Positions 49,410 to 63,312 of a DNA stretch of 64,000 nt are shown here, one piece after another. Source of the stretch: Trichoplusia ni (Eukaryota > Arthropoda > Insecta > Lepidoptera > Noctuidae); the NCBI RefSeq assembly GCF_003590095.1, contig NC_039482.1:10991657-11055656 (forward strand). The letters run 5' to 3'. The notes under the pieces were generated by a model. The model did no database searches, was not told where the DNA came from, and saw nothing but the letters and a program-made list of their open reading frames with translations. A program made the translations under genes and the position numbers. Positions within the stretch are counted from its first letter, which is position 1. Each line of letters starts with the position of its first letter.

Positions 49410-51061
49410 TTCCTTATTGTTATAAAATGGTTTATAAGACACACTAGTGCCAGATGGACATTGCACTTTAGTCAGGGTAAAGAAGTCTGTTTTTAATTTA
49501 ATCAATACTTTTGTTGTGTAAAGAATGCTACTTGTGAACCCGTAAGGTTATGCCAAGGCAAGCTGCTTATCTACAAATATGAGTTCAGAGCCAAGATCAA
49601 GAAAAGTTGCATACTAACACAATTTTATTATATCAGAGTGTAGTTTGAATCTGGAACCTAGGGCAATATTGCTAGTTTGTAGTGTAAGTGGGTTAATGAT
49701 GTGTTTATGGATATTTCAATGAAAGTTTTTATGATGATGCTATATACGCTTTATTATCTATTTTAGTCTTTTTAGGATATGAACGGATATGAACAAGTCA
49801 GTCTTTTTTCGGTGTGAAACGCTAATTAATGTGTACGCATACGGGGATAATTCCACCGACTAGAATCTCCTAGTTCCCGATTTACTGCTTAAGGTGGTTC
49901 GTGACTCTGGCTGGCTATGGAGTTTGATAGTTTAATGCGATCCCGTAAGCCAAAAATGTCTGATTTTTTTGGCGGGTTTGGCTACTAGAAATAGTTATAT
50001 TGATTTAATCTCCATACATAATATGTCATAATACTATCATTAGTATCTAAATCTCGATACATAGAATATTGAAAACGTTCGATTCCAATATTTTATACAA
50101 AGATCTATCTATTAGCTGACTTTGGTGAAAATATTAATGGTAGAATTGTCATTACTCTTAAAATAGTTTGTATAATGTTTGCAGTATATAAAAAAAATAG
50201 GTTCTTTCAGGTCCACGTTATACAAACTAGCTGTGAAAGTAAAGTACGTCTCACTACTCGTAAAGTAGTGCTCATTTCTTTCAAATGTTTTCCCCTAATG
50301 CGATACCTGTATAACTCAGTACTAGTGCAAATGACGATGCTTAAGGCTTGGGGGATCTAGATATGCTGGTTTTCAGGTATATCAGATACGATTTTATTTT
50401 TCACTGAACCTTCTTCTTGTAGCTTAGGAATAAATACAAATGTTATTTTTAGAGGATATGGTTATGTAAGAATTAAATGTCAACTACTTGTAGTAAATTA
50501 CAGTACACTACTCATTTAAATGTTTTGCCTAAAGTCGCCATATTTTGACTGGTTTTTCCAAGTTTCTCCCTTTCTGGAATGTTCCATCCATTTTGTAGGT
50601 ATGCTAGGTTTAGAAACATTAGTCTATACTATGTTTTATTTAGAAATATATAGTATAGTATGTTTATCAGTTCACAAGTACTCATAATACATTGTACTTT
50701 GCTTACTTTGAGACTAGATGGCGCTGTTTAAAAGTTGTGGAATATAATACATTAAAATACCATTCCCGAACAATATCTAAGAGGCAAGCTTATAACGATG
50801 ACGTAATTTTTTCTCCCATTAAAGCAACTTTAATACCTTCACGTTAAGACACTTTTGCCTTGATCTGTAGTCTATTGTATATTGTTAGTATTTTCATATG
50901 TATTCTAAGACATCAATGACAATTTGGAATAGTGCCCGATACATGGAAATAGGGTCAATCGTTGTACATAACTAACAATGTTGACCGAAATGCAGGTGTG
51001 CAATAACTACTGTTCTGCTGACCTATTATTTTCATATCAGATCCAAGAAAAGAACACGCCA

Positions 51062-51372
51062 CTACTCATCATTATTCTAGTCATTTTCCAACTATGTTGG
51101 GGTCGGCTTCCAATCTAATCTGACCAGCTCAACCCAGCTATATTATGGGCAACCTGATTCGACGAGTTAGACTGGTTGTCAGATTTTCTGGCTTCTAACT
51201 ACCCGTAAAGAATGTCAAAGAAATTTTTATACAGCCGGGACTCGCAATTTAACGTGCAGACGAAGGAACTCGTTATGACTGATAGTCTCATCTACGGACC
51301 AACCGTATCAAGTGTAACTCAACCTGTGTTTAATCCACTTGTTCAGGTGTAGCTTAGCCGAGTTTCTGAAAA
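51062..51372 (-). mobile_element. 5S-headed SINE, diverged copy
   Basis: Minus-strand copy of the element at 58473-58835. It contains GGTTGGTCCGTAGATGAG (5S-like) and, nearer its 3' end, GTCAGATTAGATTGGAAGCC, then GACCCCAACATAGTTGG and a short ATGATG end. More diverged than the other copy; ends approximate. Confidence 0.6.
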
Positions 51373-53984
51373 TAACCCGCTAGTACTAGAGACTTGAATA
51401 ATGAGGTTGAGGATTGAAACCGCCATATTTTACGTCACTAAAACAGATAGTTCCACTCATTTTTGCGCGCGGCGCTATATGTGTGAGCGTGTCAAGACAG
51501 GTATAATTTGGGTGAAAGTGATACAACAATTGAAGCTGTATTAGTACAAAATATCGTTGTATATTTATACAGGTTACCCACATATGTCACATAGCCATGA
51601 AAAGATATTGGTTTAATTGACCATTCTAGAAAAAGTTCTCCACTGAGACCTTGAAGACAAGTGGCAATCGAATCATTTGACTCTTATTTCCAGAAAACTA
51701 TTATTTATAGTTTTGTTTATTTTAACATACTGGGCTATTTTACATTGTAGCGTATTACATAAAAATATACTTCCTTCCCTTTTTCCATGAAGCGGTCGGC
51801 TCCTGTCTTACCGGATTTAGCTGAATACCGTATTTTACATACATACATAATACATACATGAAAATGATGCATGATCCTTATTTAAAAGTATCTTTATCAC
51901 GCACACACACACGATATTTAGAGTTTAAATATAATAGTGAAGTAGTTATATTTATAGTCTACTCGTTATTGCTGAATTCATGTTTTCGTAAACTGCACAA
52001 GCTCCAAGAATGTTTACAAGGACCGACAGTTTATTCGGCTTAGTCCGTTAATTCGCAGCGGAACAATAAAAGTTAAGGCACCTTTTGCCTTAAGTGCTAT
52101 TTTCAACGTGAAAATTTTAAAAGGAGCTTAATGTAACTAAGATATCAAGTGCAGCAATAAAAGCGCAGTACCGCAAACGTAAGTTGGTGCTTCGGAAAAA
52201 AGATAAAAGACGGTTAGAGCGAGATCAATGTATACATGTATGTTATGTGTGATAGAGATAGGGATGTTTTGTCGCTCTTTCCAGAGGTACCAAGTTTCGT
52301 CGGCTGCTCAGTAAGTTAGCGTTTAAGAATAGAAGTTGGTGCTAGCTACTATCATTCTCTCTAATTGTCTCTTTTATGTAACAGCACTTGGGACTCGCAA
52401 ACATAATGCTGGACATTTGTACTTAAGAAATTGTTGGTATGAAATAGACATCGTGTTCGTCCTGTTCTTGTCAGATTGGTAATTTAGAGTAGTGATTAAC
52501 AGTATCAGGCCAGAACACGCATTGCTATGTGGCGTTGAAATGTCTTTTTGACTCTACATTCCACTTGATGATGACGGAGTGGTATTGATTATATTGTTTT
52601 AAATGCAGAAACGGAAATTAAATTGTATTTTTATTGCATTGCACGTATTTAATTGTAGTGTTGTTCCACGTTTGTTTGAAATGAATGTTTGTAAATGAAG
52701 AGTTAGTCTGGTTTTGCTAAGGCGTCGCGCTTCGTAACTTGTGATTTGTTACACAGTGTGAACATTTTGCAATGTAAACTTAAACTGCTAGCACACGAAT
52801 ATTCAGTTACAAGGCAATGCCGGATGTATAGTTAAACCAAGTCCGCTCTAATCTGAAACTGAAAATTTTATCTCACAACATTACCATTGTGCGAAGAGCT
52901 TATGTTAAACGTTTAAATGATGCAATTTTCAAAGTAGATAGGTCCTTGTAGAGGTTAGTCTGTTAAATAATAAAATTATGATCAGAGTCACGAGTTCAGA
53001 AATGTATTTTTTATATTTCCTTTTTGATGTTCAAGTGCAATATGGGGTCAATTTGAACAGCTGTTCGTTGGACGGTAGCCAACGAGCACCAAATAACTAT
53101 TTAACCTCCTTGGACTTTCGTGTTCTTTGTGAAATTTTAGAGCATCTGTTTTGATAGTGATTCGTGTGCGTTACGTGAGAGAGTCAGCTGACGGTGCATG
53201 TGCAAACGATTGGTCTAAGTTTGAACATCTGCTTCTTTAGCGATGTTATATTTTTACAATCGTTAGCGTTGATAATAAACACTTAAACATATGGAGATGA
53301 TAGTGTAAAGTCGCGTTTTGTCGAAACGAAATGTCATTTTCAAACATTTAGGCATTTTTTTAATTAATGTTAACCATTGTTGAAATGTCCGAGAGGGGCT
53401 GGAAATTGTAGCAATCTTGGCTTTTTTGCAATTGATATTTTATGTATAATGAATAGTAGATAGGTTTAGATCGCTCGTGACCAAGATCGGTTGACGATAT
53501 AACTAAACTTTTATTTCTAATTTGTATAAGAGACAAGACCTTAGATCACATGACTCGCATTAACACAACCATGCCTAAGACAACAACGTTTAAAAAAGGC
53601 CCAAGTTACGTTACAATACTGACCTTACCCGACTTAAAAGTCGGGGTTATGTTCGTTACGCTAGTAGGTACTGCTAGTAGCTTGATTGCACACAAAATGT
53701 GACATTGCGAACGTCACGTCTCGCCGGTACATGCCAAGTTTTTGAATTGGTAATGTATTGGCTTGTATTCTGAATTTTGTTAGGTTTGCATCTAAGAAGA
53801 TTGATACATGTAAATAAAAAATGTAACATACGGTTTTTATGTATGAAATAAAAAGTACTCTTTGCCTTCGGACATAAACATGTACTTACACTTTAAATGT
53901 GTAATATTATCAGGAAAAAAACCTTATGCTAAACTACCTACAGCTTATTCGGTTAAAAGATCTAACATCATATTTTGATAGTAA

Positions 53985-54115
53985 CTATCGTGAGAATGAT
54001 TCATGCGGCGGGATCGCGAGTCGAACTCGATCCCGCCGCGTCTGCTCATGATTAAGGACTCCGGTTGGGTCCGAAATTAGTCGGGCTACCCCAATAAATA
54101 CGCGTGGGTAAACCG
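53985..54115 (+). repeat. Dispersed repeat copy 2 with a GC-rich hairpin head
   Basis: Perfect 12-bp arms GCGGCGGGATCG (54005-54016) and CGATCCCGCCGC (54028-54039) form a strong hairpin. The tail (GCTCATGATTAAGGACTCCG, then TCGGGCTACCCCAATAAATA) matches the repeat at 20700-20825. Non-coding; family name unknown to me. Confidence 0.65.
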
Positions 54116-57100
54116 TTACAACATTTAATAATAGATCTAACATCGTAATTATACGTAATATAGTAAAAATAGAAGTTACCTACTCAAAACGATTTCCAAT
54201 CTTTCAATCCCACTTTACTACAAATTTGTACAAAAGAGTCCGTATTACACAGTTTCTAGTTTCGATCATCTTTTAACACTAAAACTTGATAGCGATCGTA
54301 CAAGAAGCTATTTTAGCGTTGGCGTTCGAAATATCGATAGTAGCTACACATCAACCGACTTTATGAAGATTAAACTCTGTCTGGTCGTTCCTGGTTCGGT
54401 CGTTGTGGACGGCTTATATGAAACTTGTGGTATTACTCGATAACTTAATAATTATATCTAATGTTATCTGGCTTTACTGGACGAGTACTAGACGATATGA
54501 CTATTTTATGTCATGTTACGTCACTATCTTCGTGAGAGAAGAATCTAGTTTAAGTCATGTAATTTAAAACAGAACTGCCCTGGTTCTTGAAGATACGAAT
54601 GGCAAGTGACTGCTTGAGAAAATGTTGAATAAAGTTAACATTGTATTTATTAACGTATCACTGGAATACTTAAAATAGTACAACTATTTTTAAAAAGTCA
54701 AGAGACAACATAATTGTAACTTACCTATACTATTAGCCAAATACTTATATTTGGTCTATATAAGTATTTGGCCTCTTTTTCTTTCTGACTAAATGACGGC
54801 ACGGTTTACTCCCGCTTATTTATCGGGATCGTTTTTCTTTTGTCGTAAGAATAATTACAAATGAATGTAGATTTTAAAATGTGGAATATTGATTATACAT
54901 ACATTTTACATAAATGCATTAACGTTTCCTATCTGTGTAGATTGTAGCATTATTTTCTAAAGCATCGTTACTTAGATGACCCTTGAATTAATATAACTGC
55001 GGTAAATATGAACAGAACACTGGATTCAAACGTCCCTCAGAAAAGAGAATGGCTAGAGGTCAGTGTTTTGTGAAGCTGTGGAATAATTTACTGTTGACTT
55101 GTGGTTTCTGGTGTTAAACACACATACATGAATATGACACTACTTCTGTGTAAGTGAGTGTAATGCATTATCTGAATAGTTTCTATTATGTTTATCGTTC
55201 GAATTTGAGGGAAGAAAGGGTTATTTTTTTGTTTTTCTGTTTATAGTAATTTTGGCGACATAATCACTCAAAGCTACAATACTACATACGCAGTAATATT
55301 GTAAATTATGATGCATCGGTGTCCAGAAACTAGTCGTTGTTCTATTGTCGTCAGAGTTAAATTAAAACCGTATTACTACGTTTAACGGAAAATAGCACAC
55401 TCTCTAAAGACCACATTTCTCCTGTTACATTTAAGTTATAAAACTTGCCAACTTACTAATATATTTTTCTAAATAGCATTTCTTGCTGTTTTTATAATAT
55501 CCCGACCTGCACGTAGTCCGCTACCACTTCAGATCTCAGAAAGTCGGCCAAGGTCAGCGTTGGATTAAGCCATCCTTACTATTTGTTCAGATTTTAAAAC
55601 TAGATGGATTTAAACACTGTTCGAAGGTATTTCTGAGTTGTTGAATGGCTGAAAGGCCTGGGTTTTAGGTACCTGTTTTGGGTCTTATAGTTTTCAATAT
55701 TAATGGATATTCGATGATTCTGAAGTTCTATAAGTATTAGTATTAGAAACTTTTCCGATCTAAGTTTGTTTTGGAAATTCATCTTAATTTTTAAGATTCT
55801 AGTATTTTTTCTGTTAAAATAACAGTAAAAAGAAATCAAAAAATTTGGGCAACACTGTGTGTGTAGTTTTTATGAACGACTCGGTACTTCTTTTCTGGGC
55901 CTTTCCTTTGACATAGGATGCGATTTACATCCATTCTGGTTCAGCCTTCTTTTTAGATCATCTTCCCAGCCTTTTGGCTCTATTTCTTATGTCTGGGATA
56001 CCATTCTGATATGGTTTTTGTTCATTTCCAATCTCATAGCATATGTCCTGGCATTGCCAGTTTTATGTTCCGAAAGGCATACCACTCGATAAATCCATGT
56101 GTACAACTTAGCATTTGGGACCATCACTTTTCTTGTAAATGTTGCTAAGCCAATTCTATCGCGGTCAGGCTTATTTCTTCAATGATCCCAATGTAAATGT
56201 AACGCCAGGGGCCCGTAGGCAGAAGGTTGGTGTAATATAATAGGTGTATTATAACGGTTGGATTTCCATTTGCATTTTTATGAGGGACATGGCGAGTATT
56301 TTAAGTATTGGAGATTCTTGAGATGAGTTTGAGGATAAGATATTTGGGTAATGCGTCGTTCATCTTTGACCTATATTTTTGTCAATATTTATTGGGAAAA
56401 TTGCAAGTACCTGTGTGAAGAAAAGTACTGTAGAGTTATTTTCATTGTGGCAGTCAGCTCCCCGATAAATATGAGTACGAGTGAGTAAACAGTTGCATCG
56501 CTTAATAATTAATCATTCTCACGATAGTCACTAATGAAACCTTATGAATAGACCTTTAAAAAACATTTTAATAATAGAGTACCAAGTTACGTAAGCATAC
56601 CAAATGGAAAACATAATTATTTTATATTGGTGTGTATCAACGTCACATATACAACTAACCTAATTTATTCCTAACTAAAACAGAGTTCCCATAATTTTAA
56701 TTTGATTCCGTTCTACCAGCTTCTACTCAATTCGTCTTTGTAGCGAACAAACGAGATTACGTGTCAATAAGATTATATAAGTTACATTGTACCTGTCACC
56801 ACAGGGTTCCCTCTAAGTTTACTGCCAAAGCATACTGTTCCATCTCAAGGGACTGCGATGAACAAGAAATGATATAACGATGTAATTCTGCATAGGGTCA
56901 GTTCGTACTATACGCGAGAATGTAGGGGCTAAGGATTTCAATTGCTTCCCAAAAAATGATTAGGGTAATGTTGGTTAGGTGTAAAGGGGCAAATAGTATT
57001 TCAATAATAGTGTGTTATGGTTACTGCATTTGAGATTTCTCTTTTGTTTGACTGAAAAAAACTATCGGAAAATGACTTGCTACCACTTATCTGAAATTTT

Positions 57101-57299
57101 TAGTAACTTAACCCTTTGTAGCTACTATGATAAGTAGGTACGTGCCTTGCTGTGACAGTGTGCGTTTTTTACTTCTCTTTGTACGACAGCTATTGTTGTA
57201 TTCTTATGAAACGATAATTAATCGTAGACTATACATTTTATTTGAAACAATCATCAAGAACAATTTGATTTATTTTGTTTATATAGAAAAGAGTCAGCC

Positions 57300-57405
57300 A
57301 TTAAGGGATTTAATCGCTGTATCACAGGGGTTTCACAATAATTCGAGGCATAATAATATGCGCAAGACACTCAGACTCAGAACAAGCGTTCGTGGATAGC
57401 TTGAA
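57300..57405 (-). mobile_element. SINE tail fragment
   Basis: Contains GGGTTTCACAATAATTCG and CGCAAGACACTCAGACTCAG, resembling the tail of the tRNA-headed SINE type seen at 23551-23735. The head is missing. Assignment by resemblance. Confidence 0.4.
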
Positions 57406-57752
57406 TACTTGTCAAAACTTGTTTAAACGTCAGGTATAAAACATGATGAAAGTAGATGATTTGAAGTTACAAATTGATAGTTCTTATTTCATTAGGTCCA
57501 GCCAGGAATATTCATGAGATCATAAAACTCAGGCTTAGTCTCGGTCTTTAGTTTCTGGTTTAACGACCAACATAAGAACAACAAACATTTCTAATAATAA
57601 CGTTATTAAAACTATTTTTGTACTATGAAAACTTGGCCGTAAACTACGCATTATGACGCCCATCAGGAGGGCACTAAACTACAGATTGGCAATTTCATCG
57701 TCCAATGTATATTGCTCACTTGTGCGGCTTTCTACTTATCTATTGTATACAC

Positions 57753-58167
57753 CAGGGGTACCCAACTTTTTCTGCCGTTGGCGAATTTATGAGTTCAATA
57801 TACTTTTGTCATGACATTACCAACAATAATACTAATTAGATAAAATTAAATGAAATTAGAAGGTACACAAAAGACAAGACGCGTTTACAAAATTGTTGGT
57901 TGACTAGCGAAAACTAGTGGATTCGGATAATCTTCTCGATTTATCTTTTGGATTTCGGATCGGACGCACTAGAGGGAACTAAGTACGTAGGTAACTTTTT
58001 TCACTTAAACATACTAATCGAGTGGAACGCTGTGCATCTATCAGAACGGCAATTTATGACAACACACAATCAGCAATTCATTAAAGTGATTCTTCAGCGT
58101 TAGCGTTACAAAAATATAGCTTGCCTACAGGCCCAAGGCACAGCGGCGCACAGTTTGGGCACCCCTG
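57753..58167. mobile_element. hAT-type MITE, 415 bp, with terminal inverted repeats and 8-bp target duplication
   Basis: The left end CAGGGGTACCCAACTTTTTC and the inverted right end CAGGGGTGCCCAAACTGTGC are matching hAT (Charlie-like) termini. Flanks are GTATACAC (57745-57752) and CTATACAC (58168-58175), an 8-bp duplication with one mismatch that fits the hAT preference nTnnnnAn. No transposase remains inside. Confidence 0.8.
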
Positions 58168-58472
58168 CTATACACGAACGGCCTCCAAACTTTCCGACAC
58201 TAACATAATAAACTTGACATACGAGTTTCAGTATGTCGCTCACTTGTTTCGCTGTTCCAGCAATTCGGTTATAACTTTCGAAGTGTCTAAATACGAATTT
58301 GTAGAGTAAGGTCTTGTTTAGAAGTTCTTGTTGCTCTAGAAGGGTATAATCGAAAACGCCAGTAACGGGTCCCTGTAGACATGCTAGTGACATTTTTGCA
58401 AGCAGTTACACTGATAAAAATCGATTAAATGTTTCGAATAACATTTCTTTTTCGTAAAGATGTATCAAAAGT

Positions 58473-58835
58473 ATCGAGGAGCTCGTGGCTAAGCTATAAT
58501 CGCATAAGTATTCGATCACAGGTTAAGCTATGCTTGACGCGGTTGGTCCGTAGATGGGTGACCATCTTTGTTATAACGAGTTCCTCCGTGTTTCGGAAGG
58601 CACGTTAAATTGTGGGTCCCTTCTGTTATTCCTACATCATTGACAGTCGTTACAGGTAGTCAGAAGCTTGAAAAGTCTGACGGCCAGTCTTATCAAGGGG
58701 TATCGTGTTGCCCAGGTAACTGGGTTGAGGAGGTCAGATAGGCAGTCGCTCCTTGTAAAACACTGGTACTTAGCTGAAACCGGTTTGACTGGTAGCCGAC
58801 CCCAATATAGTTGGGAAAAGGCTAGGCCGATGATG
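58473..58835 (+). mobile_element. 5S rRNA-headed SINE, apparently full length, with 13-bp target duplication
   Basis: The head contains CGATCACAGGTTAAGC (58513-58528) and GGTTGGTCCGTAGATGGGTG plus ACC (58541-58563), clearly like the internal Pol III promoter of 5S rRNA. The body runs through GGGTTGAGGAGGTCAGATAG and AGCCGACCCCAATATAGTTG to an ATGATG end. It is flanked by the exact direct repeat ATGTATCAAAAGT at 58460-58472 and 58836-58848, which marks LINE-mediated insertion. The head is not a functional 5S gene because its ends differ. Confidence 0.85.
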
Positions 58836-61800
58836 ATGTATCAAAAGTGGTTACTTTTTACAGAATTAAATATTTGAGTAGTTCGAACTGCGCTATCGTT
58901 AGCAATATCATTAGTCTAGGCGAGTTTGTGGAGTGTATATTCCTGTTGCAAATATAATGAAAAACGGTTATATTTCGTGTTCCATTCTATTTCCACTTTA
59001 TTTAATAGACTGAGCTTACCTATTTACGTTTATGGACGAAAGTTTATCACAAATAAAAATGAAAGCAACAAACTACAATTTTAAATCGAAGTACTATTTT
59101 ACACGTGCAAAAGTGTCCAAGGAAATATTAGTTATGGCAGGGACAATATATCCCTAGCGGGAAAAGTGCCTGTGACGTCACAGCACAATAAACCATTTTA
59201 CAACCTCCTCCCACAAAGCAGTTGGTTTTCTGTAGAATTCTCCCGTTACCTATAATGTGGGCTTCACCGGGGTGGGCTCAAATAATCCGGTATTGTTATG
59301 AAAATGCGATGAATAAACATTTATTACACGCTGAAAGCCTTTGCTGAAGGGCGAATATGAATTTAAATTTTAAATCGTTTTGGAATAAAAAGTTTTTATT
59401 GTGCATTATTATTGGATATTTGAAAAAAAATATCTAATTAGTCCCTTAGATTTCTTTCTTTTATCCATATTATGTATCGCAAGATTCTGAAATAAAACTC
59501 ATCAAAGATATAAACTTTTAAAGTAGGGTTATAATAGTACTGGCAAGTGACGTCACACGAGACTTCAGCTTACTGTATCATCTTCATGTTAACTTTAATT
59601 AAATAGAAATCGTCATACACACGTTATTACTTAATGTGCTTATATAATTTTATTTTTTAGAGCAATGGCTGTAAACTCAATTCCATTCGGAGAAGCTTTC
59701 TCTTTATTAAAAAGTAATGCGCGACATGTGTGGTGCAGAGAGCTCCTTATACATGTCAAAAGCGTGACCTAGAGCGAGCGACACAGAACCCCGTCTCGTT
59801 TCTCATAGCAACAGTCCTTTGTATTTTCCGGATCGTTAATTTAATTATACCTTTTTGCCCCAGTGTCGGACGAGACGGCCCTAATTACGAAATATGTATG
59901 AAGTTTTATGATGAATGTTTAAGCAACGTAGCGGACAAATACTAGAAAAGCCTTGCTTGTAATTTTACGCTTATTTTCCTAATGGGCCAGCCTGCAGTGT
60001 TACTAAATTTACTTCTGAAATATTTACATAATAATATATTGACATGGGAAGAGTTTAAATGATATCACAACATTTCTAATTAAAGTTAAATTCTTCATTA
60101 TTTGTGTTCGAACGATTTCTGTATGTCTGTGGTGTTGGTTCTTGTCTGGTGTCCGTTTCTAAACCGCCTTTGGCATGGTTTTAAAGAAACTAACAACTAA
60201 CCTTATTAACAATCGATATAACCAAAATAAAAAATATCAAACAATGACTACAACAACTTAATTTTTTAAGTGCCTAAAGGGTTTTGAAACGGATTCTGCA
60301 CTATTATAACAAGTGCTTATTGTAATAAAAATACAGCCAGCCATTGCTCATTGTAATAAATTGTAAAGCCGGCTTTACCCAACTCTTCATAACAAATCCC
60401 GTACAAGGACTCCCGTAACGTTTCCGATAAATCTAATACGCAAAGCGGAATTGTAATACTCAGTAAATAAGATGCCTAGTACACGTAAAGAGGTTTTATT
60501 CTAGCTCAGATTTATTCATGCTGCAGAACATTTTATACCATGGCTAATGCAGATCGTAAATTCGAGCATTTTTATTCAAGAACGGTATACCGTCAGCTCT
60601 TTGGCTACTGCAACGACCTGTCTTTATAACTGTGATTCAAAATAACAAATGCCATTTTCTGGAAGTTCTGGATGACGTTTAATTGCCACGGACTTGGTAA
60701 GAAGTGGTTGTATCCCAAATGCGCAGTCCGAATACAATATTACAAGACGAGAAGTTCTACAGAAGCTGTACGACGTTTTTCTTAGTTTTGGCAGAGGAAT
60801 CCTATGGATACCCACTTCTTTGGGGGCGAAAGCGGGAAGTGTAAGACTCTCTCTGTCTACACCTGAATCGCCCCGTGCAACGTCTTCCGCATTTGACCGG
60901 TGTAAGGCAACGCATACCAACCATTGCACACCATGTGCTCATATGCGATTTCTTAAAAAGTCCACAGATTAGGGACCGGCCTCAGTAACCGATTCGACCG
61001 CGCCTCCCACACATACTATCCCAAAATTATACCTACCCTTCAAAATACTTGTGCTTATATGCAAGGCTCTTAAAAACCTCGTTTGGATTCCCGATTGGCA
61101 TCCAGATATAGCGCTCGAAGCAAGATCCCTCGGGACTGGCGTCGAGATAAATGGCGGATAATATTCTAATGGTGTAATACCATGGCTGTACTCGCGTCTG
61201 TTCATTATCCACGGCTTGAGGATATTTACTGCCAATTACACGTTAGCTAAGGGAAATAAGTTGGTTGTTAAATGTTTTGGTTATTTTGGTCTCGTTTGTG
61301 TATGTTTTTTGCAAGATTTTGGGTAACGTTTTCGTGTTGGCTGTTTGACAAATATTTTTTGAACCATTTTTTTTAAGGAGTATTGAATGAAATAAAAATG
61401 TGTTTCTTTTGTTTGATGTTCCACATTTGGTATTTCAAAGAAATGGACATATCTGTAAAATCATTGCTTTAAATAACACAAAACATAAAATCGGTTTAAA
61501 TATGCAATTAAAACCTTCCTTCTCTATTCACATATTATGTCATTTTTGTAAAAAAAAATACAATGCTTGTTTTAAAAAATCTCTTCATCAAGCAGCGGAC
61601 TACATAACACAGCTTTAAAATATAGCTCCAAAGAAGTAGATAAAACTGAAACGATTCACATAGTTTATCTTACTTGCACCTGTGCAATCTACTATATATA
61701 CGAGTAGGATGGAAATTTCTTGTACAACGGTTTTGGATCGCTCAATCTTCGTTAAACGGCGTCAGTTTTTGTCTGTCTGTTTGCCTGTCTGGTCTGGACA

Positions 61801-62077
61801 ATATTGTGAGCGTACAGCTTACTGGAGTAATACTTTTTACCTAGATAAACCGACCGGTGATCAATTTTGAGCGGAGTTCGACGTAATCGCTTGGCATTGA
61901 CAAAGCTGCGGAACGTATTTTAAATTTTGAAAATATTTTTTTAGCTCACCTATGAAACCTGGACGTGTGAGAGCGGTAGGTACTGAAATTAAATGATTTA
62001 GTTTTGTTTCTATTTTACTTTTAGTTTGGTTGCTTTTTTGTATCTATATTTTAGTTAGTTTAGTTAGTTTTATTTTA

Positions 62078-62417
62078 ATTATCTCCTCCCGTGGCACACT
62101 TCATAAATTGTAGACTTGTGACTTGTGTGGTCAGAGACACAAAACATTATCTCCTCCCGTGGCATACTTCATAAATTGTAGACTTGTGACTTTTGTGGTC
62201 AGAGACACAAAACATTATCTCCTCCCGTGGCATACTTCATAAATTGTAGACTTGTGACTTTTGTGGTCAGAGACACAAAACATTATCTCCTCCCGTGGCA
62301 CACTTCATAAATTGTAGACTTGTGACTTGTGTGGTCAGAGACACAAAACATTATCTCCTCCCGTGGCATACTTCATAAATTGTAGACTTGTGACTTTTGT
62401 GGTCAGAGACACAAAAC
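62078..62417. repeat. Minisatellite: five 68-bp tandem copies
   Basis: Units start at 62078, 62146, 62214, 62282 and 62350 and are the same length. Two linked variant positions (GGCACAC versus GGCATAC, and GACTTGTG versus GACTTTTG) define types A and B, in the order A-B-B-A-B. Otherwise the copies look identical, so the array is young or homogenised. Confidence 0.97.
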
Positions 62418-63312
62418 CTGTAATTTTTTCGCTTGGATATCGTTTGTAGACCACGCAGCAAGTATCCATTTAAAACAATATGCAATGTACAGATTTCACT
62501 TATCTAAGTATTTTATTATGGACCTTAAAAATTTAAATTACAACGTGATATTCTTAATTTTGGCCTGTGTATCAAAATCTCGTACCAATGCAAAATATTC
62601 AAAACATTCAGCTCTATTTTGAATGTAAAACTTATCCAGAGACCCCAAAACAATAAAAATAAACGATCCATTAAAGCTAATCAAAAATCTAATCTTAAAA
62701 CAGCCGTGCAGATGAAATTGAATTAATGCAGATACGAATATAACAGTCTAGACACATTAACAGTAACTTGATCGTATTAAAGCAGTATTGTTTTAGTAGG
62801 TACAATAAAAGGGTAATTTATTAAGTAAAGTGGACGGGTCTACGCATCTGCTATAAACGGAGATACCCTTGTAAAGTGTGGCTTGAGCCCACGCCAGGTA
62901 AAGAGGTAATCCTCCTTGCTAAGCACCTTCAAGCTTCACATTTATAATTATATTGTGTGGGTAAATGAATATGAATGTACAAAAGAGTTTGTAGTAAGGA
63001 TGATTTTTTCTATGAAGGTTTTATGTGATTATTGGAGAATAGCTTGGTTTATTTTGGTTTTGAGTATTTCAGATGTCGTACTGGGTGGAACAGTAATTTG
63101 TGCCGTAATTCGGGGTGAATTGCAACTTATGAGGGTGCAAGTTTTTGAATTCATTTCATAATAAATTGGCAATATTTATATAAATAGTGTTTAAAAATGT
63201 TATCAATTTATATACTAAAAGCATATTATTATAGTAAAGTAAAAATACCAATAATTAGACCTCTACAGACTTAGTTTCCAAATTATGAATGGAAATTATC
63301 AATTTAATTGAA

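Noticed and set aside
55859..56092. Possible reverse-transcriptase remnant on the minus strand
   Set aside because: Weak resemblance to the C-terminal end of LINE polymerases in one frame, but no catalytic motif; not supportable.
58513..58563. Possible 5S rRNA gene
   Set aside because: Only the internal promoter region matches; the 5' and 3' thirds differ and a SINE body with target duplications surrounds it.
60624..61235. Cluster of 88-101-codon open frames on both strands
   Set aside because: No recognisable family and frames overlap antisense. Possibly a decayed mobile element, but I cannot name one.
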